64,000 bases of DNA from Chitinophaga polysaccharea (GTDB lineage Bacteria > Bacteroidota > Bacteroidia > Chitinophagales > Chitinophagaceae): NCBI RefSeq assembly GCF_902150045.1, contig NZ_CABFVU010000001.1, positions 2,356,001 to 2,420,000 on the forward strand. The letters are read 5' to 3'. Positions within the stretch are counted from its first letter, which is position 1; each line of letters begins with the position of its first letter. The notes beneath the pieces were generated by a model that did not search any database, had not been told where the DNA came from, and worked only from the letters and a program-made list of their open reading frames with translations. Made by a program: the position numbers and the translations under genes. Shown here one piece after another: positions 17,039 to 27,848 of the stretch.

Positions 17039-17816
17039 ATGAAAATTTATACCCTCTTCTTCGCAGCCATACTGGTTGGCCTGGCTTTTCCATGCCATGC
17101 ACAAAACGACAGCAGTAAGGCGGCCGCGACTCCCTCACCAATTCACAACTGATCCACACCACCCGCCTGTTAAGAGAAAGCGATTCCCTTCAGAAAGCAG
17201 ACAATGAACAAAAAAAAAAACTGCAGCAACAACTGGCGGAAATCAATAACGATAATGACCACCGCAAAAAAGAACTGCAACAAAAACTGGCTGCTTTTGT
17301 AATGGCCGATTCCCTCATAGGATGGCTACTTCTGATCATCCTTTTTTTCCTTCATCGTTTATGGTATCAACCGTTTGTTCAAACCACTACGCAGAAGAAT
17401 TGTACGGGAAAAAGACCGCTATTTTAAGGGGGTTAAAGTAAAAGAATATGCATTGCTGAACCAGCAAAAGCAGGTAGGCATTGTTTTTAATATCCTGCGC
17501 ATTGTGCGGATCATCGCCATTCTTCCTGTTTTTTATATTACCCTGCCCTTGTATTCAGCATTTTTCCATAGACAAAAGGGATTGCCGATATACTGATCAG
17601 CTGGACATTATCTCCCATCAAATCCATCCTGATGGGATTCCTTCATTATCTCCCTAAACTACTTACAATCATCGTGATCTACCTGGTAACAAGATATCTG
17701 GTGAAATTTGTGAATTACCAGGCAGAAGAAGTGGCTACCGGCAATCTTACTATCAATGGCTTTTATGCCGCCTGGCAATCTCCCGGAAGATTACCAGGCG
17801 CCGGCTACAAAGCTTA
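17039..17816 (+). pseudogene. Decayed MscS-family mechanosensitive channel gene
   Basis: Four pieces in shifting frames line up as the N-terminal half of a YbdG-like MscS protein. Piece one (17039-17152) is a signal peptide (FPCHAQ) ending in TGA. Piece two (about 17131-17427) is a coiled coil of LQQQLAEINND type and a membrane segment. Piece three (about 17345-17595) has RIVREKDRYFKGVKVKEYAL and membrane helices. Piece four (about 17580-17815) has SPIKSILMGFLHYLPKLLTI and NLTINGFYAAW. At least three frameshifts are needed, an internal section between coiled coil and membrane seems deleted, and the pore/beta-domain part is missing altogether. It cannot encode a working channel. Confidence 0.8.
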
Positions 17817-17923
17817 AGATGGAAAAAGATTAGTTCGCTATCTTCATAAGAATCACATATTTGTATCGGATCAGCCCTGCTTTTTGCTATTTTCGCATCT
17901 TACGGTAAAAAAAAGTCAGGCTG

Positions 17924-19465
17924 ATGTTGAAGCAATTTATAGCAGGCATAATATTATTGATCATTGGAATGCAGCAGGCATGGGCACAATTGCCTCCAAA
18001 ACGCGAACTGAGAGCGGTATGGATTGCCACTGTGGAAAATATTGACTGGCCGTCCAGGCGGGGATTGAGTACAGAACAACAAAAACAGGAGTTCGTCGCA
18101 ATACTTGATCAGCAGCAACGGAATGGTATGAACGCTGTAGTGGTACAGGTTCGCCCGGCTACCGATGCCTTTTATGCTTCGCCTTATGAGCCCTGGTCTG
18201 AATATCTCACCGGCGTACAGGGCCAGGCTCCTAATCCTTATTATGATCCTTTACAGTTCATGGTAGAGGAAACCCATAAACGCGGTATGGAGTTTCATGC
18301 ATGGTTTAACCCATACAGGGCCGTGTTCAATACCAGTCGCAGCAGCGTGGCCCCCAATCATATCACCCGCCTGAAACCGCAATGGTTTGTTACCTACGAC
18401 AATAAAAAATATTTTGACCCGGGCATTCCTGAAGTGCGCGAATATGTAACTGCAGTGATCCGTGATGTGGTAAAACGCTACGACATAGATGCCGTACATT
18501 TTGACGACTATTTTTATCCTTACCGGGTTCCCGGAAAAGAATTCCCCGATAACAGCTCCTACCGGCTCTACGGCAATAATATGCTGCGGGACGACTGGCG
18601 CCGCGCCAATACAGACGCTATTATAAAAATGCTGAGCGTGGCAATAAAAGCGGAAAAGCCCTGGGTCAAATTTGGCATCAGCCCCTTTGGCGTATGGCGT
18701 AATAAAGACAAAGACCCCGAAGGTTCTTATACCAAAGGTGGCCAAACCAACTACGACGACCTGTTTGCTGATATCCTGAAATGGCTGAAGAATGGCTGGA
18801 TTGATTATGTAACCCCCCAGATCTACTGGGAGCGCGGGCACCGGCTGGCCGACTATGAAATATTACTGAACTGGTGGGGCCAGCATGGTTACGGGCGGCA
18901 GGTGTATATCGGTCATGGCGTATACCGCATAGGCAGCAATGCAGCCTGGAAAAACCCGAATGAATTACCGGCACAAATAGAAGAGGCCAGGACACTGAAC
19001 ACTATCCAGGGGAGTATGTTTTACAGCGCGGCCTCTTTCCGCGGCAACCCCCTTGGCATTGAAGATGCTCTGCGTACCCACCTTTATAAATACCCGGCCC
19101 TGCGGCCGATTATGCAATGGCTGCCTAAAGAAACTCCGGAGGCCCCTTACTTTATTGATGCCTTTGAAAGGCCTGGTGGACTGGAAATACACTGGGCAGA
19201 TGATGACACCAGCGGTCATACCAAACAATATGTATTATACCGGTTTGAGCAAAATGAGGCAATTAACGTAAGCGACCCTACGAAAATAATTGGTATCCTA
19301 CAGCAGTCGTCTGATCCTGAGTTTAAGGACCACACTTATATAAAAGGAAAACTGTATACCTATATTGTAACGGCGCTCGACAGGATGCAGAATGAAAGCC
19401 ACATCAGCGAACCTTTGCGTATGCGACAGGTAAATGGCAAGGCGCAATTCCTTTTTGAGCCGTAG
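17924..19465 (+). CDS. GHL10/YngK-type family 10-like glycosidase
   Basis: 513 residues with a signal peptide ending near QQAWAQ. The GHL10 (DUF187) catalytic barrel begins PPKRELRAVWIATVENIDWP and continues with GMNAVVVQVRPATDAFYAS, GMEFHAWFNPYRA, DIDAVHFDDYFYPY, FGISPFGVW and DYVTPQIYWERG. The C-terminal ~100 residues (from about 395) look like a fibronectin III-type domain. Related proteins act on peptidoglycan-like or glycan polymers; one branch cleaves MurNAc-containing polymers without peptides. The exact substrate is not visible here. It follows the MscS pseudogene and has no same-strand partner. Confidence 0.85.
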   Translation: MLKQFIAGIILLIIGMQQAWAQLPPKRELRAVWIATVENIDWPSRRGLSTEQQKQEFVAILDQQQRNGMNAVVVQVRPATDAFYASPYEPWSEYLTGVQGQAPNPYYDPLQFMVEETHKRGMEFHAWFNPYRAVFNTSRSSVAPNHITRLKPQWFVTYDNKKYFDPGIPEVREYVTAVIRDVVKRYDIDAVHFDDYFYPYRVPGKEFPDNSSYRLYGNNMLRDDWRRANTDAIIKMLSVAIKAEKPWVKFGISPFGVWRNKDKDPEGSYTKGGQTNYDDLFADILKWLKNGWIDYVTPQIYWERGHRLADYEILLNWWGQHGYGRQVYIGHGVYRIGSNAAWKNPNELPAQIEEARTLNTIQGSMFYSAASFRGNPLGIEDALRTHLYKYPALRPIMQWLPKETPEAPYFIDAFERPGGLEIHWADDDTSGHTKQYVLYRFEQNEAINVSDPTKIIGILQQSSDPEFKDHTYIKGKLYTYIVTALDRMQNESHISEPLRMRQVNGKAQFLFEP

Positions 19466-19489
19466 CCGCGGGGACAAAATTTTGTGTGA

Positions 19490-19961
19490 TCAATTGTGAT
19501 GGATAGCTATCTTCCCCGGTTTGCACATAGGCCTTTTCACCCATCATTTGTGTGCGCTCCCCAATGCGGAGATCCTGTACAACCTATATAAGCCGTGGTT
19601 TTCCGGGAACGAACATTCCTCCAAAGGTGTTATTTACGTATTCCTGGAGATACCCGCCCATTTCCTTATCCGGTACCGCTTCAACCTTGTTATTAAAAAG
19701 CCCGGTTTGTAAAAACCCTATGCGGGCGGTATCCCACACCGCGCTAAGCACGGTGATACTGGATATTTTAGCCTGCTGGCTGTCGGCGGTAAAAAGGGAT
19801 GCCTTTTCCAGGCTTACTTTTTTATGTGGAGCAGGCGCTTCGGCTTGTTCCTGGGCGTAACCCGGCCGTAAAGCCCCCGTAAGCATCACTAAAAATATAC
19901 CTGTAAAAAGTTTGTAGGACATACAATTGGTATAGGTTGTCATATTAATAAAGGGTATCAT
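19490..19961 (-). pseudogene. Truncated secreted protein gene with an in-frame stop
   Basis: The open part (19584-19961) encodes up to 125 residues; the start is probably the ATG at 19922, giving a signal peptide ending GALRPGYAQ. It stops at TAG after FVPGKPRLI. The same frame continues past the stop with VVQDLRIGERTQMMGEKAYV, which reads like normal protein and joins smoothly if TAG was once TGG. The frame then runs into the end of the convergent GHL10 gene, so the 3' part is lost. I recall similar DLRI-ERT stretches in Chitinophagaceae hypothetical proteins. Best read as a recently broken gene. Confidence 0.55.
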
Positions 19962-20266
19962 CTAAATATAATATATGGAGGGCAAAAAGTACCCGGTCGT
20001 AAAGGAAGCATCTTTCGGTAAGCCTGTCAGGCTGAGCCGTAAAACCGGTCCAATTTGTCCTGAGAGAGCATCCATTTTTTTAAAAACTCTAACAATTCGC
20101 GGTATCTTTTTATTTTTTTCTAAATTTTAACCGTCTAACAAAAGTTTATATAAAAAATACCGCATTCCTTTAGTATCTTTAAACCGTTCCCGAATTATAT
20201 CGTACACCATCACCCGCGGCGCAAGTCTGAAGGGAAGGGTGTGCCAAAGCAAAAAATCTAAACCAA
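19962..20266. other. Leader/promoter gap before gltB, 305 bases
   Basis: AT-rich upstream half of gltB's regulatory region. No clear TAnnTTTG element, riboswitch fold or operator was identified by eye. Confidence 0.4.
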
Positions 20267-23200
20267 ATGGATGAAGTGAAGCAAACGCAAGGTTTATACC
20301 GTCCGGAATTTGAACATGATGCCTGCGGAACAGGATTTACTGCCCATATTAAGGGCCGTAAATCCCACCATATTATTCGTGATGCCTTAACCATGCTGGA
20401 AAACATGGAACACCGCGGAGCCTGCGGCTGTGAGCAGAATACGGGTGATGGTGCAGGGATACTGTTTCAAACGCCCCATGAGTTCCTGTATGATGAATGC
20501 CTGAAACTGGGCATCGCGTTACCGGAATTTGGAAAATACGGTGTGGGCATGGTCTTCTTTCCGAAAGAACCACGCTGGCGTGAAGAATGCCGCGAGATCT
20601 TTCAACGCAGCGCAGAGAAACTGGGCCTGGAGATTCTTGGCTACCGTAAAGTACCGGTACGCCCGGATGGCATTGGTGAATCTGCCCTTTCTGTAGAACC
20701 GGAAATTGAACAGGTATTTATTGCCTGTCCTTATCATATCAGTGATCCGGAAATCTTTGAGCGCAAATTATTTGTGCTCCGTAACTATGTTTCCAAAACA
20801 GTTCGCAATACAGTTCCTAAAGAGAAGTCACTGTTTTACATTGCCTCCCTCTCTTATAAAACAATTGTATATAAAGGTCAGCTCACCACTTACCAAGTAC
20901 GTCATTATTATACAGACCTGAGCGATGAGAAAATGGTTTCTGCCTTTGCTCTCATCCACTCCAGGTTTGCGACTAATACATTCCCGAGCTGGAGACTAGC
21001 TCACCCGTACAGGTATATCGCTCACAATGGTGAGATCAATACGCTGAAGGGCAACCTTAACTGGTTACGCGCCGGCGAAAGGGACTTTATTTCCAAATAC
21101 TTCACCAAAGAAGAAATGGAAATGCTGCTCCCCATCGTGGAAGAAGGCCAGTCCGACTCCGCCAGCCTGGATAATGTGATTGAACTGCTCACCATGACAG
21201 GCCGTTCCCTGCCACATGTAATGATGATGCTGGTTCCTGAAGCATGGGATGGTAATGAAGATATGGGTGAAGAAAAGAAAGCATTTTACGAATACCATGC
21301 TTCCCTCATGGAGCCATGGGACGGTCCTGCTTCCATTTCCTTTACTGATGGTAAAATTATTGGCGCTACCCTCGACCGTAACGGGTTACGTCCAAGCCGC
21401 TTTGTAGTAACAAAAGACGATCGCGTGATCATGGCTTCTGAAGCCGGTGTATTACCGATTGATCCGAAAAATATCAAAGAAAAAGGCCGCCTGCAGCCCG
21501 GTAAAATGTTTATCGTAGACATGGACCAGGGTCGCATCATAGGGGATGAAGAGCTGAAACAACAGATCTGCTCCCAGCAACCTTATGGCGAATGGCTGAA
21601 TAAATATAAGATCCGCCTGGAAGAACTGCCTGAACCAAGAGTAACCTTTACTCACCTGGAGCACGACCAGATCTTTAAATACCAGCGCGCATTCGGTTAC
21701 AGCACTGAAGACCTGGATAACATCATTGCCCCAATGGCTATTGATGGCAAGGAACCTGTTGGCTCCATGGGCACAGATACCCCGCTGGCAGTACTGAGCA
21801 ACCAGCCACAGCATCTCTGTAACTACTTTAAACAACTGTTCGCACAGGTAACCAATCCGCCAATTGATCCTATCAGGGAGAGACTGGTAATGTCGCTGGC
21901 TACCTTTGTGGGTAACAACGGTAACTTGTTGGATGAGGATCCGCTGCACTGCCACGGTTTGGCACTGCGTCACCCGATCCTCAACAACCACGAGCTGGAA
22001 AAGATACGCAGTATCGATACCGGTTTATTCCAGGCCAAAACATTACACACCTACTTCAAGGCCGACGGCAAGCCCGGCTCCCTGGAAAAAGGACTGGCCC
22101 GCTTATGCCGCTACGCGGTAGATGCAGTGGAAGATGGTTTTGAAGTAATCATCCTGTCCGACCGCGCTATCGATTCAGAACATGCTGCTATTCCATCTAT
22201 CCTCGCAGCTTCCGCCGTTCACCACCACCTGATCCGCAAGGGTTACCGTGGCCAGGTAGGACTGATCGTAGAAGCCGGCGATGTTTGGGAAGTTCACCAC
22301 TTTGCCTGCCTGCTGGGCTTTGGCGTAACCGCTATTAACCCATACCTGGCACTCAGCACTATCCGCGATATGAAGCTGAACGGCAAACTGGATACCACAC
22401 TGGATGTAGATAAACTGAAGAAGAACTATATTAAAGCAATCTGCGATGGTCTGCTGAAAGTGTTTTCCAAAATGGGCATCTCTACCCTGCAATCGTACCA
22501 GGGTGCGCAGATCTTTGAAATACTGGGTATCAACCAGGCAACAGTGGATAAATATTTCACCGGCGCCGTTTCCCGTATACAGGGCCTGGGTCTGGATGAA
22601 ATTGCCCGCGAAACACTGGCGAAACACTGGATGGGCTATGGCCGTAAAGAAACGCCAGTACAGCGATTAACAGAAGGTGGCGTATACCAGTGGAAACGTA
22701 AAGGAGAATTCCATCTCTTTAATCCAACTACTATTCACTATCTACAGCTGGCCACCCGTATGGGCGACTATGCAGCCTTCAAAAAATATTCGAAAGCGGT
22801 AAACGATCAAAGTGAAAAAGCGGCCACCTTACGCAGCCTGTTCACTTTCAAAAAGAATCGTCCGTCTATTTCAATTGATGAAGTAGAACCGGCTACCAGC
22901 ATCTTCAAGCGCTTTGCTACCGGTGCTATGAGCTTTGGATCTATTTCACACGAGGCACACTCCACACTGGCGATTGCAATGAACCGTATCGGTGCAAAAA
23001 GCAACACCGGCGAGGGTGGAGAAGATGAGCTGCGTTATGAGCTGCTGGAAAACGGCGACTCAATGCGTTCTGCCATCAAACAGGTAGCCAGCGCCCGTTT
23101 TGGGGTTACCAGCTACTACCTGACCAATGCCGACGAATTACAGATTAAAATGGCGCAGGGTGCAAAACCCGGCGAAGGGGGACAGTTGCCCGGCCATAAA

Positions 23201-24796
23201 GTGGACGACTGGATCGCGAAAGTAAGGCACTCCACACCTGGCGTGGGTCTCATTTCTCCGCCTCCTCACCACGATATTTATTCTATCGAGGATCTGGCGC
23301 AGCTGATCTATGATCTGAAAAACGCCAACCGTGCCGCCCGTATCAGCGTGAAGCTGGTATCTAAAGCAGGTGTGGGAACTATCGCAGCAGGTGTTGCAAA
23401 AGCACACGCTGATGTGGTGCTGGTTTCTGGCTTCGACGGCGGTACCGGTGCTTCCCCGATAAGCTCAATCAAACATGCCGGTTTACCCTGGGAGCTAGGT
23501 TTAGCCGAATCTCACCAGACACTGGTAAAGAATAAGCTCCGCAGCAGGGTAGTGCTGCAAACAGATGGCCAGCTGAAAACCGGCCGCGACATTGCCATTG
23601 CTACTTTACTGGGTGCCGAAGAATGGGGTGTTGCCACCGCAGCCCTCGTGGTAGAAGGTTGTATCATGATGCGTAAATGCCATGTAAATACCTGTCCTGT
23701 TGGTGTTGCTACCCAGGATCCGGAACTGCGCAAACGCTTCAACAGCGATCCGCAACACGTGGTAAACCTGTTCACTTACCTCGTGGAAGAGCTCCGCGAA
23801 ATCATGGCCGACCTGGGCTTCCGTACCATCAACGAAATGGTAGGCCAGGTAGAATGCCTCCAGATGCGCGATAACATCACCAACTGGAAAACACAGAAAC
23901 TGGATCTGTCACCGATCTTATATAAAGAAGAAGCTTCTGCCGAAACAGGCCTGTACAAACAGGAAGAACAGGATCACGGCATCAGTGAAGTGATCGACTG
24001 GCAACTGCTGAAGGCCGCACAGCCCGCACTGGAAAAGAAAGCCAGGGTGTACCAGCAGTTCCCTGTAAAAAATACAGATCGTACCATTGGTACCATCCTG
24101 TCTAACGAAATATCCAAACGCTACAAAAGCGAAGGATTACCGGAAGATACCCTGCATTTCAAATTCATCGGGTCTGCAGGACAGAGCTTCGGCGCCTTTA
24201 CCACTAAAGGTTTAACGCTGGAACTGGAAGGAGAAGCCAACGATTACTTCGGTAAAGGACTGTCTGGCGCCAAGCTGATCCTTTATCCACATGGAGAAGC
24301 AGGATTCAAGGCAGAAGAAAATATCATCGCGGGCAACGTTTGTTTCTATGGAGCTACCTCCGGCGAAGCTTTCATCCGCGGCAAGGCAGGAGAACGTTTC
24401 TGTGTACGTAACTCCGGTGCTACTGTAGTAGTAGAAGGAGTAGGCGATCACGGATGTGAATATATGACCGGCGGTAAAGCGGTGATCCTGGGTGAAACCG
24501 GCCGCAACTTCGGAGCAGGTATGAGCGGCGGTATCGCTTATGTGTACGATGTGAAAGGCACTTTCGCCAACCACTGCAACAGGGATATGATCGACCTGGA
24601 TCCGCTGGACCAGGAAGATGTAGCACAGCTGCAGGACCTGATTACTAAACATCATGCCTATACGAACAGTACAGTAGCGAAGTTTATCCTGAAAGACTGG
24701 GAAAACCAACTGCGTCATTTCGTGAAAGTATTCCCGAAAGAATACAAGGCAGCGTTGAAATCAGCTAAAACACAGGGCCAGAAAGTGGGTCACTAA
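20267..24796 (+). CDS. gltB: Glutamate synthase, large subunit
   Basis: 1509 residues, full length. A short propeptide precedes the class II amidotransferase nucleophile in [12 protein letters not shown] (Cys20), exposed after cleavage. The glutaminase domain has [15 protein letters not shown] and [11 protein letters not shown]. The FMN barrel carries [26 protein letters not shown] and [13 protein letters not shown], and the 3Fe-4S ligands lie in [19 protein letters not shown]. The C-terminal beta-helix has repeated G-x-x-x-G turns. It moves the amide of glutamine to 2-oxoglutarate. gltD follows after 63 bases on the same strand, so the two subunits are coexpressed. Confidence 0.98.
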   Translation: MDEVKQTQGLYRPEFEHDACGTGFTAHIKGRKSHHIIRDALTMLENMEHRGACGCEQNTGDGAGILFQTPHEFLYDECLKLGIALPEFGKYGVGMVFFPKEPRWREECREIFQRSAEKLGLEILGYRKVPVRPDGIGESALSVEPEIEQVFIACPYHISDPEIFERKLFVLRNYVSKTVRNTVPKEKSLFYIASLSYKTIVYKGQLTTYQVRHYYTDLSDEKMVSAFALIHSRFATNTFPSWRLAHPYRYIAHNGEINTLKGNLNWLRAGERDFISKYFTKEEMEMLLPIVEEGQSDSASLDNVIELLTMTGRSLPHVMMMLVPEAWDGNEDMGEEKKAFYEYHASLMEPWDGPASISFTDGKIIGATLDRNGLRPSRFVVTKDDRVIMASEAGVLPIDPKNIKEKGRLQPGKMFIVDMDQGRIIGDEELKQQICSQQPYGEWLNKYKIRLEELPEPRVTFTHLEHDQIFKYQRAFGYSTEDLDNIIAPMAIDGKEPVGSMGTDTPLAVLSNQPQHLCNYFKQLFAQVTNPPIDPIRERLVMSLATFVGNNGNLLDEDPLHCHGLALRHPILNNHELEKIRSIDTGLFQAKTLHTYFKADGKPGSLEKGLARLCRYAVDAVEDGFEVIILSDRAIDSEHAAIPSILAASAVHHHLIRKGYRGQVGLIVEAGDVWEVHHFACLLGFGVTAINPYLALSTIRDMKLNGKLDTTLDVDKLKKNYIKAICDGLLKVFSKMGISTLQSYQGAQIFEILGINQATVDKYFTGAVSRIQGLGLDEIARETLAKHWMGYGRKETPVQRLTEGGVYQWKRKGEFHLFNPTTIHYLQLATRMGDYAAFKKYSKAVNDQSEKAATLRSLFTFKKNRPSISIDEVEPATSIFKRFATGAMSFGSISHEAHSTLAIAMNRIGAKSNTGEGGEDELRYELLENGDSMRSAIKQVASARFGVTSYYLTNADELQIKMAQGAKPGEGGQLPGHKVDDWIAKVRHSTPGVGLISPPPHHDIYSIEDLAQLIYDLKNANRAARISVKLVSKAGVGTIAAGVAKAHADVVLVSGFDGGTGASPISSIKHAGLPWELGLAESHQTLVKNKLRSRVVLQTDGQLKTGRDIAIATLLGAEEWGVATAALVVEGCIMMRKCHVNTCPVGVATQDPELRKRFNSDPQHVVNLFTYLVEELREIMADLGFRTINEMVGQVECLQMRDNITNWKTQKLDLSPILYKEEASAETGLYKQEEQDHGISEVIDWQLLKAAQPALEKKARVYQQFPVKNTDRTIGTILSNEISKRYKSEGLPEDTLHFKFIGSAGQSFGAFTTKGLTLELEGEANDYFGKGLSGAKLILYPHGEAGFKAEENIIAGNVCFYGATSGEAFIRGKAGERFCVRNSGATVVVEGVGDHGCEYMTGGKAVILGETGRNFGAGMSGGIAYVYDVKGTFANHCNRDMIDLDPLDQEDVAQLQDLITKHHAYTNSTVAKFILKDWENQLRHFVKVFPKEYKAALKSAKTQGQKVGH

Positions 24797-24859
24797 TTGA
24801 ACAATTAACATTCATCATCAAAATATCCCTTGCAGGTAAGGGACTTGTGGAGGAAAATT

Positions 24860-26335
24860 ATGGGTAAACCTACAGGATTCCTGGAATTTACACGCGAGCA
24901 GCCCGGGAAAGCGGATCCCCGGGAAAGGGTTAGTCACTATAGAGAATTTGTAGAACGCTTCCCGGATAATAAACTGAATCAGCAGGCCGCCCGCTGTATG
25001 AACTGCGGTGTGCCTTTCTGCCACAGCGGATGCCCCCTGGGTAACGTAATACCGGAATTTAATGATGCCGTATACCGCCAGGATTGGAAAGAAGCGTATG
25101 ATATATTATCCTCTACCAATAACTTCCCGGAATTTACCGGCCGTATTTGCCCGGCTCCGTGTGAAAGTGCCTGTGTACTGGGTATTAACCAGCCTCCGGT
25201 AGCTATCGAGGAAATAGAAAAACACATCATTGAAATAGCTTTCGATAAAGGCCTCGTACAGGCAAAAGCGCCGCGTATGCGTACCGGCAAGAAAGTAGCG
25301 GTGATCGGTTCCGGTCCGGCCGGTCTGGCTGCCGCCGCGCAGCTGAACTATGCAGGCCACTCTGTAACAGTGTTTGAGCGCGACGATGCACCAGGCGGAC
25401 TTTTACGCTATGGTATCCCGGATTTCAAACTGGAAAAATGGGTAGTAGACCGCCGCGTGAAACTGATGGAAGAAGAAGGAGTGGTGTTTCAATGCAATGC
25501 CAACGTAGGCGTAAACGTTAGTACCAATGATCTGCTGAGAGAATACAATGCAATTGTGCTGGCTGGTGGTTCCACCATTCCACGCGATCTTCCGATCCAG
25601 GGTCGTGAGCTGAAAGGCATACACTATGCAATGGACTTCCTGAAGCAGCAGAATAAAAGAGTTAGCAATATTGCGGTAGAAGGCAGTGATATATTGGCAA
25701 CAGGCAAAAATGTGATCGTGATTGGTGGTGGCGATACCGGCTCCGACTGTGTGGGAACCAGTAACCGTCATGGCGCCCGCAGCGTTACACAACTGGAGTT
25801 GTTACCAAAACCTCCGGGCGAGCGTACACCATTTATGCCATGGCCTACCTATCCGATGATCTTAAAAACATCTTCTTCCCATGAAGAAGGGGCAGACCGT
25901 AAATGGGCCATTGCCACCAAATCCTTTATCGGAGATGACAACGGCCACCTGAAAGCTCTGCGCCTGGTAGACCTCCAATGGACCTCCAGCGCTGATGGCA
26001 GACCGGCCAAATTCACAGAAGTACCCGGTTCTGAAAGAGATGTACCCTGCGAACTGGCCTTACTGGCTATGGGCTTCGTACATCCGCAGCACACCGGTTT
26101 ACTGGATCAGCTGGAAGTGGAAAGAGATGAACGCGGTAATGTGAAAGCTACCGAAAAGGATTACCTGACATCCATCCCTAAAGTGTTCGCTGCCGGCGAT
26201 ATGCGCCGCGGACAGTCACTGGTGGTATGGGCAATAAGTGAAGGCCGTGAGTGTGCAAGAAAAGTGGACGAATTCCTGATGGGCAGCTCCCAGCTGGAAA
26301 GCAAAGACCATTCACTGCAGGCTATGGCTTTATAA
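24860..26335 (+). CDS. gltD: Glutamate synthase, small subunit
   Basis: 491 residues from the ATG at 24860; a GGAGG six bases upstream supports this start, unusual for a group that mostly lacks Shine-Dalgarno signals. The N-terminal 4Fe-4S domain has CMNCGVPFCHSGCPLGNVIP and ICPAPCESACVLGIN. The FAD site is VIGSGPAGLAAAAQLNYAGH and the NADPH site VIGGGDTGSDCVGTSNRHG; RLVDLQW and AGDMRRGQSLVVWAI are family landmarks. It oxidises NADPH and feeds electrons to GltB. A strong terminator follows, ending the gltBD operon. Confidence 0.97.
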   Translation: MGKPTGFLEFTREQPGKADPRERVSHYREFVERFPDNKLNQQAARCMNCGVPFCHSGCPLGNVIPEFNDAVYRQDWKEAYDILSSTNNFPEFTGRICPAPCESACVLGINQPPVAIEEIEKHIIEIAFDKGLVQAKAPRMRTGKKVAVIGSGPAGLAAAAQLNYAGHSVTVFERDDAPGGLLRYGIPDFKLEKWVVDRRVKLMEEEGVVFQCNANVGVNVSTNDLLREYNAIVLAGGSTIPRDLPIQGRELKGIHYAMDFLKQQNKRVSNIAVEGSDILATGKNVIVIGGGDTGSDCVGTSNRHGARSVTQLELLPKPPGERTPFMPWPTYPMILKTSSSHEEGADRKWAIATKSFIGDDNGHLKALRLVDLQWTSSADGRPAKFTEVPGSERDVPCELALLAMGFVHPQHTGLLDQLEVERDERGNVKATEKDYLTSIPKVFAAGDMRRGQSLVVWAISEGRECARKVDEFLMGSSQLESKDHSLQAMAL

Positions 26336-26397
26336 TTCAACTGTAAATCAAATTTTTTCTCATAAGCAGGTTTAGATTTTGTTGTAACCTTCAGCCG

Positions 26398-26427
26398 GGC
26401 CGGGTTTTTACCCGGCCTATAATTTTT
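26398..26427 (+). terminator. Intrinsic terminator of the gltBD operon
   Basis: Stem GGCCGGGT-type, 8 bp (26398-26405 with 26410-26417), 4-nt loop TTTT, followed by AATTTTTT. Confidence 0.85.
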
Positions 26428-26586
26428 TCAGAAAGACAGCTCGGGCAGTCTCTTCTCCCTGTAGCGGTCTTTACACAGAGGCCTCCGATCTTTTGTTCTC
26501 CCCGGTTTTAAAGACATAAATCAGACATCAGCAGAAACAAAGCCGGTGTTCAGCTATTTCCGGTTATCCGCCCCCCTCAAACCCGA

Positions 26587-26594
26587 TACATTTG
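26587..26594 (+). promoter_or_regulatory. Bacteroidota-type -7 element next to a start codon (TACATTTG)
   Basis: TACATTTG fits TAnnTTTG and ends 6 bases before the ATG at 26601. If real, transcription would begin about at the ATG, giving a leaderless message. Confidence 0.4.
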
Positions 26595-26600
26595 TTTATT

Positions 26601-27212
26601 ATGAAACAACTGTTGTGCTTTTGGGGTTTTATATTGCTGGGCTTCTCTGCAGCAGCCCAAATGGAGCTGATTACAGATGCACCCCAACTAAAGAAAGGGT
26701 TGTACAAAACCTTTGAAGAATTTCAATCCAATAACCCTTCCGAAGAAGGCGACCTGGTAATCAAAAACCGTAGTACTGCAGCCCAGATTTACCTCCTGGC
26801 TAACCGGAATGAACTGGTGCTCCGCGATGCTTCAGGACAGGAACATAAACTAAAAAATTACTGGGGCTTTTGCGATGGAAAAAATATCTATATCAAAGAT
26901 AATGGGCTCAATAAGTTACAGGAAATAGGCTACTACTGTATATATGCGTTGCATGCCATACAATCCTCCCGGGGATATGTAAACCAGGCTGATATGACTA
27001 CAAACAGCATCAGCACACCAGTGGTCCTTAAAAAAGTATTGAATGTGGTAACAGGCCAGCTACTAGAGTTATCTGCCTATAATCTCAAAAAATATATCCT
27101 TCCACAAGACAGTGTATTGCTCGATGAATTCCGAAATGACCGGGAGAAGAAAGACCAGCTTGAATACTATATTCTCAGGTTTAACCAAAGAAATAAACCG
27201 GAAATAAAATAA
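26601..27212 (+). CDS. Secreted hypothetical protein
   Basis: 203 residues from the ATG at 26601, with a signal peptide ending FSAAAQ. The mature protein has no recognised catalytic motif. It contains a stretch LKKGLYKTFEEFQSNNP, common at the start of small Bacteroidota secreted proteins, a YWGFCDGKNIYIK segment and a charged C-terminus (DEFRNDREKKDQLEYYILRF) that is probably helical. I recall similar FEEFxxNxP proteins in Chitinophagaceae, all of unknown function. A candidate -7 box lies immediately upstream. Real gene likely; function unknown. Confidence 0.7.
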   Translation: MKQLLCFWGFILLGFSAAAQMELITDAPQLKKGLYKTFEEFQSNNPSEEGDLVIKNRSTAAQIYLLANRNELVLRDASGQEHKLKNYWGFCDGKNIYIKDNGLNKLQEIGYYCIYALHAIQSSRGYVNQADMTTNSISTPVVLKKVLNVVTGQLLELSAYNLKKYILPQDSVLLDEFRNDREKKDQLEYYILRFNQRNKPEIK

Positions 27213-27239
27213 TTGGAATTCATTCATTTTGACACTATT

Positions 27240-27584
27240 GGGATTGCGCTCACCCGCTACGCCTGCTATCTCATCGCCCAAAGCGGAGTACACAAAAGCT
27301 CCCCTCCCTTTTGCTCAAACCTATTTCGCGATACAAACCCGTAAACAGGAAATTGTTGAAAACCGGTTACTGGACATCGATCGTACCAACGCCAGGGAAA
27401 AACTATCCGGATCAGAAAAATGTTGTCTGGAATTATCTGTGAAAGGGGAGTGGATGACAACGGGTTTGCCAGGATACGTTCCAAAGGCGATGAAGCCCTT
27501 CCTCCCGCAGAAGACATGGATAAGTCAGAAAACGAATTCAAAAAGAAGACAGAAATGCTCTCAAGCTGGATAATTAAAAATTAA
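27240..27584 (+). pseudogene. Possible gene remnant with frameshifts
   Basis: Protein-like text switches frames. One frame has GYWTSIVPTPGKNYPDQKNV and runs VWNYL to a stop. Another frame then gives ERGVDDNGFARIRSKGDEAL and continues with an acidic, lysine-rich end to a TAA at 27582. A continuous 114-codon frame at 27229-27573 exists but reads poorly. This pattern suggests the remains of a small gene, perhaps with TPR-like helices upstream (YACYLIAQSG). No family can be named; chance is not excluded. Confidence 0.4.
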
Positions 27585-27848
27585 TCTTTAATCCGGTCTT
27601 CCCATATCTCCATTTCGCCAATCTGTGCATTTTACTACTCACCCTATTTACTTCCTCTCCAAAAAAAGTATGTCCGTTACCGTATTTAATGTATTCTTGC
27701 AATTACTATTTTATTCCTGTATCCAGAGGTATGGATTTTGTTGTACCCCGCAGGCAAGCGCCCCCGGTTACACTATCCTGCCGGCAAAGTAAACCATAAG
27801 TGCGCATTTGCGTTTATATTCAGTAATTTACGCTTGTAATACATCATA

